Part shown: piece after piece, positions 56,118 to 64,000 of the stretch
Layout of the letters: every line of letters starts with the position of its first letter
Numbering within the stretch: the first letter of the stretch is position 1
Source of the DNA: Kosakonia sacchari SP1
GTDB taxonomy: Bacteria > Pseudomonadota > Gammaproteobacteria > Enterobacterales > Enterobacteriaceae
Assembly (NCBI RefSeq): GCF_000300455.3
Contig: NZ_CP007215.2
Coordinates: forward strand, 4,712,001-4,776,000
Reading direction: 5' to 3'
Length of the DNA: 64,000 nt
Translations under genes and position numbers: made by a program
Notes under the pieces: generated by a model
Seen by the model: the letters and a program-made list of their open reading frames with translations, nothing else
Databases searched by the model: none
What the model was told of the DNA's origin: nothing

Positions 56118-56648
56118 GTGACAACAATCGTAAGCGTACGCCGTAACGGCCATGTCGTTATCGCCGGTGATGGCCAGGCCACACTGGGCAACACCGTAAT
56201 GAAAGGCAACGTGAAAAAAGTTCGCCGCCTGTATAACGACAAAGTCATTGCGGGCTTTGCCGGCGGCACGGCCGATGCCTTCACTCTGTTTGAATTATTC
56301 GAACGCAAACTGGAAATGCACCAGGGTCATCTGGTGAAAGCGGCTGTCGAACTGGCAAAGGACTGGCGCACCGATCGCATGCTGCGCAAGCTGGAAGCAC
56401 TGTTGGCGGTTGCCGACGAAACCGCGTCGCTGATCATTACCGGTAACGGCGATGTGATCCAGCCGGAAAATGACCTGATCGCCATCGGTTCCGGCGGGCC
56501 ATACGCCCAGGCCGCTGCCCGCGCGTTGCTGGAAAGCACCGAGCTTGGCGCACGCGAAATTGCTGAGAAGGCGTTGGGGATTGCAGGTGACATCTGCATC
56601 TACACCAACCACTTCCACACCATCGAAGAATTAGCCTATAAAGCGTAA
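56118..56648 (+). CDS. hslV: ATP-dependent protease subunit HslV
   Basis: Proteasome-beta-like peptidase of 176 residues, as in E. coli. After removal of the first Met, Thr at position 2 is the nucleophile ([20 protein letters not shown]). It forms a double hexameric ring with HslU. The start is GTG at 56118 with AAGGGG upstream. The gap to hslU is 9 bases. It has a sigma-32 promoter upstream. Confidence 0.98.
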   Translation: MTTIVSVRRNGHVVIAGDGQATLGNTVMKGNVKKVRRLYNDKVIAGFAGGTADAFTLFELFERKLEMHQGHLVKAAVELAKDWRTDRMLRKLEALLAVADETASLIITGNGDVIQPENDLIAIGSGGPYAQAAARALLESTELGAREIAEKALGIAGDICIYTNHFHTIEELAYKA

Positions 56649-56657
56649 GGATCTCCC

Positions 56658-57989
56658 ATGTCTGAAATGACCCCACGCGAAATTGTCAGCGAACTGGACA
56701 AACACATTATCGGCCAGGACGCGGCGAAGCGTTCTGTGGCGATTGCCCTGCGTAACCGCTGGCGCCGCATGCAGCTTGATGAAGAGCTGCGCCATGAAGT
56801 CACACCGAAAAACATTCTGATGATTGGCCCAACCGGCGTCGGTAAAACCGAAATCGCCCGCCGTCTGGCAAAACTGGCCAACGCGCCGTTTATCAAAGTT
56901 GAAGCGACCAAGTTCACCGAAGTCGGCTACGTTGGGAAAGAAGTGGATTCTATCATCCGCGATCTGACCGATGCGGCAGTGAAAATGGTGCGCAGTCAGT
57001 CGATCGAGAAAAACCGCTACCGCGCGGAAGAGATGGCGGAAGAGCGCATTCTCGACGTGTTGATCCCACCGGCGAAAAACAACTGGGGCCAGCCGGAACA
57101 GTCGGCTGAACCTTCCGCTGCGCGTCAGTCTTTCCGCAAAAAACTGCGCGAAGGCCAGCTCGACGACAAAGAGATTGAAATCGATCTCGCTGCCGCGCCG
57201 ATGGGCGTAGAAATTATGGCGCCTCCGGGCATGGAGGAGATGACCAATCAGCTCCAGTCCATGTTCCAGAACCTGGGCGGTCAAAAGCAAAAACCGCGTA
57301 AGCTGAAAATCAAAGACGCGATGAAGCTGCTGATTGAAGAAGAAGCGGCGAAGCTGGTAAACCCGGAAGAGCTGAAGCAGGATGCTATTGAAGCCGTTGA
57401 GCAGCACGGGATCGTGTTTATCGATGAGATCGACAAAATCTGTAAACGCGGTAACACTTCGGGCCCGGATGTTTCGCGCGAAGGTGTGCAGCGCGATCTG
57501 CTGCCGCTGGTGGAAGGCTGCACCGTGTCGACCAAACACGGCATGGTGAAAACTGACCATATTCTGTTTATTGCGTCTGGTGCGTTCCAGATTGCCAGCC
57601 CGTCGGATCTGATCCCCGAGCTGCAGGGCCGTTTGCCGATCCGTGTTGAGTTGAAAGCGTTAACTACGGAAGATTTCGAACGTATCCTGACCGAGCCAAA
57701 CGCCTCTGTCACCGTACAGTACAAAGCGCTGATGGCGACCGAAGGGGTAAACATTGATTTCACCGACGATGGCATCAAACGGATTGCTCAGGCCGCATGG
57801 CAGGTGAACGAAACCACCGAAAACATTGGTGCGCGTCGTTTGCATACTGTGCTGGAACGCCTGATGGAAGATATCTCTTATGACGCAAGCGATCTGGGCG
57901 GTGAGACGATCATCATTGATGCAGACTATGTGAGTAAGCATCTTGATGCTTTAGTGGCAGATGAAGATCTGAGCCGTTTTATCTTATAA
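56658..57989 (+). CDS. hslU: ATP-dependent protease ATPase subunit HslU
   Basis: AAA+ Clp/Hsp100 unfoldase of 443 residues, as in E. coli. Walker [10 protein letters not shown] lies near 57-65, the Walker B FIDEIDKI near 255, an intermediate domain (about 110-240) lies between, and the C-terminal tail LSRFIL inserts into HslV pockets. It is cotranscribed with hslV and followed by a terminator. Confidence 0.98.
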   Translation: MSEMTPREIVSELDKHIIGQDAAKRSVAIALRNRWRRMQLDEELRHEVTPKNILMIGPTGVGKTEIARRLAKLANAPFIKVEATKFTEVGYVGKEVDSIIRDLTDAAVKMVRSQSIEKNRYRAEEMAEERILDVLIPPAKNNWGQPEQSAEPSAARQSFRKKLREGQLDDKEIEIDLAAAPMGVEIMAPPGMEEMTNQLQSMFQNLGGQKQKPRKLKIKDAMKLLIEEEAAKLVNPEELKQDAIEAVEQHGIVFIDEIDKICKRGNTSGPDVSREGVQRDLLPLVEGCTVSTKHGMVKTDHILFIASGAFQIASPSDLIPELQGRLPIRVELKALTTEDFERILTEPNASVTVQYKALMATEGVNIDFTDDGIKRIAQAAWQVNETTENIGARRLHTVLERLMEDISYDASDLGGETIIIDADYVSKHLDALVADEDLSRFIL

Positions 57990-58018
57990 TCCCGGTCACA
58001 ACGTTTTCATCACACTCG

Positions 58019-58043
58019 ATGGGGGCTTATGCCCCCATTTTTG
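58019..58043 (+). terminator. Terminator of hslVU
   Basis: ATGGGGGC (58019-58026), TTAT, GCCCCCAT (58031-58038), then five T. It ends just before the menA start, so menA needs its own promoter or readthrough. Confidence 0.93.
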
Positions 58044-58055
58044 TTGGCTGACCTT

Positions 58056-58985
58056 ATGAACGAAACGCAATCTCTTAGCCTCACCCAGGCCTGGCTGGAA
58101 AGCCTGCGACCGAAAACATTACCGCTGGCTTTCGCCGCGATTGTCGTTGGCACCGTGCTGGCCTGGTGGCAGGGCTATTTTGATCCGTTGGTGGCGGTGC
58201 TTGCACTTATCACCGCAGGATTGCTGCAAATCCTATCCAACCTTGCCAATGATTACGGCGATGCGGTCAAAGGCAGCGATAAACCGGATCGTATTGGTCC
58301 GTTGCGCGGCATGCAAAAAGGGGTCATTTCCCTTGCACAGATGAAGCGCGCGCTGATGATTGTCATCGTGCTGAGCTGTATCTCCGGGCTGTTGCTGGTG
58401 ACCGCTGCGACACAAACGATGGCGGATTTCATCGGCTTCCTTGCGCTCGGAGGGCTGTCGATTATTGCCGCCATCACTTACACCATCGGCAAACGTCCCT
58501 ATGGTTATCTTGGTCTTGGCGATATCTCCGTGCTGCTTTTCTTCGGCTGGATAAGCGTAATGGGCAGTTGGTATTTGCAGACGCATATGCTGATCCCGGC
58601 CGTTATTCTGCCCGCGACCGCTTGTGGCCTGCTGGCGACGGCAGTATTGAATATCAATAATCTGCGCGATATCGAAAGCGACCGCGAAAACGGCAAAAAT
58701 ACGCTGGTCGTGCGATTAGGGCCGATTAATGCACGCCGTTACCACGCCGGTCTGCTGGTTGGCGCGCTGTTGTGCCTTGCGCTGTTTAACCTGTTTTCGC
58801 TGCAAAGCCTGTGGGGCTGGCTGTTTGTGCTGGCTGCGCCGCTGCTTATCAAACAGGCACGCTTTGTGCTGCGCGAGCTTGACCCGCGCGCCATGCCGCC
58901 GATGCTGGAGCGCACGGTAAAAGGCGCGCTGTTAACTAATTTCTTGTTTGTATTAGGAATAATCATCAGTCAAACGCATTTTTAA
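58056..58985 (+). CDS. menA: 1,4-dihydroxy-2-naphthoate octaprenyltransferase
   Basis: Membrane prenyltransferase (UbiA family) that makes demethylmenaquinone. It has 309 residues (E. coli 308). The aspartate-rich motif NDYGDAVKGSDKPDR lies near 72, and the second, DIESDRENGK, near 210, with about eight hydrophobic segments. I chose ATG 58056 (MNETQSLSLTQAWLESL); an earlier ATG at 58029 lies inside the terminator stem. Confidence 0.96.
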   Translation: MNETQSLSLTQAWLESLRPKTLPLAFAAIVVGTVLAWWQGYFDPLVAVLALITAGLLQILSNLANDYGDAVKGSDKPDRIGPLRGMQKGVISLAQMKRALMIVIVLSCISGLLLVTAATQTMADFIGFLALGGLSIIAAITYTIGKRPYGYLGLGDISVLLFFGWISVMGSWYLQTHMLIPAVILPATACGLLATAVLNINNLRDIESDRENGKNTLVVRLGPINARRYHAGLLVGALLCLALFNLFSLQSLWGWLFVLAAPLLIKQARFVLRELDPRAMPPMLERTVKGALLTNFLFVLGIIISQTHF

Positions 58986-59077
58986 CTGATAAATGTCAAC
59001 GAACAATTGATGATTTTGCCAACAGCGCGTGATGCGCGATATACTGGCGATTCTCGCAGCAACTGAACGCTAATCCT

Positions 59078-59563
59078 ATGAAATACGATACTTCTGAGCT
59101 TTGTGATATTTACCAGGAAGAGATCAACGTCGTGGAACCGCTGTTCTCCAATTTTGGCGGACGGTCGTCGTTTGGCGGACAAATCATCACGGTGAAATGT
59201 TTCGAGGATAACGGGTTGCTGTACGATCTGCTCGAACAAAACGGCCGTGGTCGCGTCCTGCTGGTCGACGGCGGTGGTTCAATGCGTCGTGCGTTAATCG
59301 ACGCGGATCTCGCCCGCACTGCGGTGCAAAACGAGTGGGAAGGGATTGTGGTCTATGGCTCAGTACGCCAGGTAGACGACCTTGAAGAGCTGGATATTGG
59401 GATTCAGGCGATTGCCGCCATTCCAGTTGGCGCAGCGGGCGAAGGCATCGGTGAAAGCGACGTGCGCGTCAATTTCGGCGGCGTAACCTTCTTCTCCGGC
59501 GACCATCTTTATGCCGATAACACCGGCATTATCCTTTCCGAAGATCCCCTCGATATTGAGTAA
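59078..59563 (+). CDS. rraA: RNase E inhibitor RraA
   Basis: A trimeric 161-residue protein that binds the RNase E C-terminal region and RhlB and inhibits RNA decay; length as in E. coli. Conserved [18 protein letters not shown] near 58 and [19 protein letters not shown] near 118. It is related to menG-type aldolases but has no methyltransferase role. It lies downstream of menA, as in E. coli. Confidence 0.97.
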   Translation: MKYDTSELCDIYQEEINVVEPLFSNFGGRSSFGGQIITVKCFEDNGLLYDLLEQNGRGRVLLVDGGGSMRRALIDADLARTAVQNEWEGIVVYGSVRQVDDLEELDIGIQAIAAIPVGAAGEGIGESDVRVNFGGVTFFSGDHLYADNTGIILSEDPLDIE

Positions 59564-59565
59564 AA

Positions 59566-59591
59566 AAAGGGCACCGTCAGGTGCCCTTTTT
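59566..59591 (+). terminator. Terminator of rraA
   Basis: GGGCACC (59569-59575), GTCA, GGTGCCC (59580-59586), then TTTTT. Confidence 0.93.
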
Positions 59592-59596
59592 CTTTT

Positions 59597-59623
59597 TGCC
59601 GGATGGCGTTTCACTTATCCGAC
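59597..59623. repeat. REP-like element after rraA
   Basis: TTGCCGGATGGCG, TTTCA, CTTATCCGACA resembles a REP (palindromic unit) but lacks the second full GC-rich arm. The following bases to 59736 (between rraA and zapB) show no other feature. Confidence 0.7.
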
Positions 59624-59736
59624 ATCGCACTACTTTCCCTACAAATTTCGCGCTGTAGCTAAGCCCATTTTCCCGGCAAACACAGTCACCGTGGTGAATA
59701 CGCGCAGCCAACGCCACGACAGCACGAAAAGCGTAA

Positions 59737-59982
59737 TCAGACTTCTTCCATACGTCCCAGCAACGCCTGCAAACGCTCCTGCCAGCCGTGTTGCTGTTCT
59801 CTCAACTGGTGGTTTTCCCGCTCCAGCTCTTCACGGCTCTGCTGAGCAGACTGTACGTCCTGCACCAGGCTATTGTTTTTCTCTTTCAGCTCTTCGATTT
59901 CCATCTGCAGCAGCGTGATGGTATCAATCGCCTGCTGCACCTTCGCTTCCAGTTTTTCAAACACTTCTAATGACATTGTCAT
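59737..59982 (-). CDS. zapB: Cell division factor ZapB
   Basis: An 81-residue coiled-coil protein that links ZapA at the Z-ring to MatP and the Ter region; same length as E. coli. The whole sequence ([20 protein letters not shown] onward) has a heptad pattern. I chose ATG 59982 by homology and its GAGAGGT Shine-Dalgarno over longer upstream frames. It is divergent from glpF. Confidence 0.97.
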   Translation of the reverse strand: MTMSLEVFEKLEAKVQQAIDTITLLQMEIEELKEKNNSLVQDVQSAQQSREELERENHQLREQQHGWQERLQALLGRMEEV

Positions 59983-60477
59983 ACCTCTCCTGAGTTGCAA
60001 GGCGCTGATGGATATACACTTAATATCTTCGCGTTGCAGGTGCGTCGCCGCTTTCCTGCAACCCGAATGATGCGTGTCTTTAAAAATCCCCGTCCCGAAA
60101 ATCGGCGACGCCTTATGATATTGAGCGGATCTCGCTTGTCCCCGATTGTATGAAGCCCACCAGCCCCTGTCCAGCGCAGAGCCGCGCTGTTTGCGCTTTG
60201 CAACACTTTTCGTCCTCATCCTGGTGCAACACGCACGCCTACCACTAAATTGTTAAGGCCTGGGTTACAAAAATGATTCAGCTCACATTTCGCTATGGTG
60301 CAAAAACGCGCTTCAGCGCTCGAAAACGCTCATTTTATTGACGCAGTACACACATTTTAATTTCGATATTTCTCGTTTTTGCTCGTTAACGATAAATTAA
60401 CACTATGTCTACACGACATCATGGGGGAGCGATCGCCCGTGCTAACAATAACCATTACTCTTTTGCAGGATCCGATT
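59983..60477. promoter_or_regulatory. zapB / glpFKX control region
   Basis: A 495-base gap without a gene that I can see. Toward glpF it holds a CRP-like site AATGA-TTCAGC-TCACA (60273-60288, 8 of 10 consensus bases). Several TTCGA/CTCG-type half sites, for example near 60310, 60362 and 60383, fit GlpR operators. glpF itself has a GCAGGA Shine-Dalgarno region. The zapB-side 250 bases show no clear motif. Confidence 0.5.
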
Positions 60478-61326
60478 ATGAGTCAGACATCAACCTTAAA
60501 AGGCCAGTGCATCGCCGAGTTTCTCGGTACCGGGTTGTTGATTTTCTTCGGTGTCGGCTGTGTCGCGGCGTTGAAAGTGGCTGGCGCCACCTTCGGCCAA
60601 TGGGAAATCAGTATCATCTGGGGTTTGGGTGTGGCGATGGCCATCTACCTGACCGCAGGGGTTTCCGGCGCACATCTGAACCCGGCTGTGACTATTGCAT
60701 TATGGCTCTTCGCTAGTTTTGATGGGCGCAAAGTTGTTCCCTTCATCATTTCTCAGTTTGCCGGCGCGTTTTGCGCGGCTGCACTTGTTTACGGGCTTTA
60801 CTACAATCTTTTCCTCGATTTCGAACACACGCACAATATGGTGCGCGGCAGTGTTGAAAGTCTTGATCTGGCTGGTATTTTCTCTACCTACCCGAACCCG
60901 CACATCAACTTTGTGCAGGCCTTCGCCGTTGAAATGGTGATTACCGCTGTGCTGATGGGCGTCATCATGGCGTTAGGTGATGACGGTAACGGTATTCCGC
61001 GCGGCCCGCTGGCACCCTTGCTCATCGGTTTGTTGATTGCGGTTATCGGTGCATCCATGGGGCCACTGACGGGATTCGCCATGAACCCGGCGCGTGACCT
61101 TGGACCGAAAACGTTCGCCTGGCTTGCTGGCTGGGGCAACGTTGCCTTTACCGGCGGCAAAGATATTCCGTACTTCCTCGTCCCGCTGTTCGGGCCGATC
61201 GTAGGCGCGGCGCTCGGCGCATTCGGTTATCGTAAACTGATTGGTCGCCATCTGCCGTCTGGAACCAGTGAGGCGGCGGAAGAAAAAGGCACCGCCTCTA
61301 CGACTCAACAAAAAGCTTCGCTGTAA
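60478..61326 (+). CDS. glpF: Glycerol facilitator (aquaglyceroporin)
   Basis: MIP-family channel of 282 residues (E. coli 281) for glycerol entry across the inner membrane. The two NPA boxes are NPAVT near 68 and NPARD near 203, with six membrane segments and two half helices. I chose ATG 60478 (MSQTSTLKGQCIAEFLG); the longer upstream frame is not family-like. It is the first gene of glpFKX. The C-terminal tail differs from E. coli. Confidence 0.98.
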   Translation: MSQTSTLKGQCIAEFLGTGLLIFFGVGCVAALKVAGATFGQWEISIIWGLGVAMAIYLTAGVSGAHLNPAVTIALWLFASFDGRKVVPFIISQFAGAFCAAALVYGLYYNLFLDFEHTHNMVRGSVESLDLAGIFSTYPNPHINFVQAFAVEMVITAVLMGVIMALGDDGNGIPRGPLAPLLIGLLIAVIGASMGPLTGFAMNPARDLGPKTFAWLAGWGNVAFTGGKDIPYFLVPLFGPIVGAALGAFGYRKLIGRHLPSGTSEAAEEKGTASTTQQKASL

Positions 61327-62856
<1,530 letters not shown>

Positions 62857-62870
62857 TTTGACTCAACTTT

Positions 62871-62894
62871 GCCCTCTCTCTTCGGGGAGAGGGC
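62871..62894. repeat. Hairpin between glpK and glpX with a UUCG loop
   Basis: GCCCTCTC (62871-62878) with GAGAGGGC (62887-62894) plus inner pairs closing a C-UUCG-G tetraloop; no T-run follows. It lies in the 106-base glpK-glpX gap and may set relative mRNA levels. Confidence 0.65.
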
Positions 62895-62962
62895 TGTCCA
62901 ACAAACCCTCCTCTTGTCGCTGTGATAAACTTCGCTCAATTTCTTTCACTATAGAGTTTGTT

Positions 62963-63973
62963 ATGAGACGAGAACTTGCCATCGAATTCTCCCGCGTGAC
63001 CGAAGCCGCAGCGCTGGCTGGCTACAAATGGCTGGGGCGTGGCGATAAGAACACGGCGGATGGCGCAGCGGTTAACGCTATGCGCATCATGCTCAACAAT
63101 GTCGACATTGACGGCACCATCGTGATTGGTGAAGGCGAAATCGATGAAGCGCCAATGCTGTTTATCGGTGAAAAAGTCGGCACCGGTAAAGGTGACGCAG
63201 TCGATATCGCCGTTGACCCGATCGAAGGGACACGCATGACGGCGATGGGCCAGGCCAACGCGCTGGCGGTGCTGGCGGTCGGCGATAAAGGCTGTTTCCT
63301 GAATGCGCCGGATATGTACATGGAAAAACTGATTGTTGGTCCTGGTGCGAAAGGCGCTATCGATCTCAATCTGCCATTGGCTGATAACCTGCGCAATGTC
63401 GCTGCTGCGCTCGGCAAACCGCTGAGCGAACTGACGGTCACTATTCTGGCTAAACCGCGCCACGACGCCACCATTGCCGAAATGCAGGCGCTGGGCGTAC
63501 GCGTTTTCGCTATTCCCGATGGCGACGTTGCCGCGTCGATCCTCACTTGCATGCCGGATAGCGAAGTGGATGTCCTGTACGGCATTGGCGGTGCGCCGGA
63601 AGGTGTGGTTTCTGCGGCGGTCATCCGCGCGCTTGATGGCGATATGCAGGGCCGTCTGCTGGCGCGCCATCAGGTAAAAGGCGACAACGAAGAGAATCGT
63701 CGTATTGGCGAATATGAGTTAAAACGCTGCCGTGGTATGGGAATTGAAGCGGGTAATGTATTGCGTCTGGATGAAATGGCGCGCAGCGACAATGTGATTT
63801 TCGCCGCCACCGGCATCACCAAAGGTGATCTGTTGGACGGTATCACCCGTAAAGGCAATATCGCCACCACCGAAACGCTGCTGATCCGCGGCAAATCGCG
63901 CACCATTCGCCGTATTCAGTCTATTCACTACCTGGATCGCAAAGACCCGGAAGTGCAGCGTCATATACTGTAA
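62963..63973 (+). CDS. glpX: Fructose-1,6-bisphosphatase class II
   Basis: Mn2+-dependent phosphatase of 336 residues, as in E. coli, that dephosphorylates fructose 1,6-bisphosphate in gluconeogenesis. Metal-binding VDPIEGTRMT lies near 84, GEGEIDEAPML near 56, and RHDATIAEM near 168. I chose ATG 62963 (MRRELAIEFSRVTEAAALAG); the long upstream frame is a shadow of glpK. It is the last gene of glpFKX in the window. Confidence 0.98.
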   Translation: MRRELAIEFSRVTEAAALAGYKWLGRGDKNTADGAAVNAMRIMLNNVDIDGTIVIGEGEIDEAPMLFIGEKVGTGKGDAVDIAVDPIEGTRMTAMGQANALAVLAVGDKGCFLNAPDMYMEKLIVGPGAKGAIDLNLPLADNLRNVAAALGKPLSELTVTILAKPRHDATIAEMQALGVRVFAIPDGDVAASILTCMPDSEVDVLYGIGGAPEGVVSAAVIRALDGDMQGRLLARHQVKGDNEENRRIGEYELKRCRGMGIEAGNVLRLDEMARSDNVIFAATGITKGDLLDGITRKGNIATTETLLIRGKSRTIRRIQSIHYLDRKDPEVQRHIL

Positions 63974-64000
63974 GGGTATTTGTTCAATTGAGCTTTCCGG

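Noticed and set aside
56631-57560. A 309-codon open frame opposite hslU
   Set aside because: It is the antisense shadow of a fully conserved AAA+ gene; composition (Phe/Arg/His-rich) is typical of such shadows and there is no ribosome site.

Overview
This window is core chromosome of an enterobacterium (family Enterobacteriaceae) close to, but not, Escherichia coli K-12. Nearly every gene matches an E. coli gene at full length and in a familiar local order. Spacers, a few gene insertions and some gene absences differ. REP and ERIC repeats, an intact ilvG, and the lack of katG and of the frw/pfl/ptsA genes near ppc fit an Enterobacter/Kosakonia/Leclercia/Klebsiella-type genome. I cannot name the genus from the sequence alone.

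Layout. (1) 1-7.6 kb: 5' part of rho with its leader, trxA, rhlB, gppA, rep, ppiC, then a two-gene Rrf2-regulator/membrane-protein cassette. (2) 7.7-17 kb: the complete isoleucine/valine block: ilvC with divergent ilvY, and ilvL-ilvG-M-E-D-A with its attenuator. An ERIC element lies between ilvE and ilvD, and the operon terminator lies inside the ilvY reading frame. (3) 17.3-20.2 kb: comM (yifB), maoP, hdfR. (4) 20.2-26.1 kb: one rRNA operon on the minus strand: P1/P2 promoters, 16S, tRNA-Ile, tRNA-Ala, 23S, 5S, tRNA-Asp, tRNA-Trp, terminator. (5) 26.1-34.9 kb: murI, btuB with cobalamin riboswitch, trmA, a periplasmic cupin gene, yijD, fabR, sthA, oxyR, oxyS RNA. (6) 34.9-45.4 kb: argHBC/argE, ppc, an AraC regulator, fsaB-gldA. 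(7) 45.5-51.4 kb: methionine genes metF, metL-metB, metJ with MET boxes, a candidate CRP-controlled small gene, rpmE. (8) 51.5-64 kb: priA, cytR, ftsN, hslVU with a heat-shock promoter, menA, rraA, zapB, glpF-glpK-glpX.

The large-scale oddity is the rRNA operon. Its 3' flank (tRNA-Asp, tRNA-Trp, hdfR, ilv) is the E. coli rrnC flank. Its 5' flank (murI, btuB, trmA) is the E. coli rrnB flank, about 0.2 Mb away in K-12. The 16S-23S spacer carries tRNA-Ile/Ala rather than the tRNA-Glu of both K-12 operons. This is what recombination between rRNA operons would leave, unless it is an assembly join.

Most of the window is ordinary housekeeping sequence. I did not see a phage, insertion sequence, CRISPR array, defence system or obviously new multi-gene system. 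The best candidates for something undescribed are small: a 35-codon gene or sRNA between metJ and rpmE with a perfect CRP site, promoter and terminator; the Rrf2/membrane-protein pair with a palindromic operator over its start codon; the periplasmic cupin gene; and ERIC-like palindromes inside the rRNA operon spacers.
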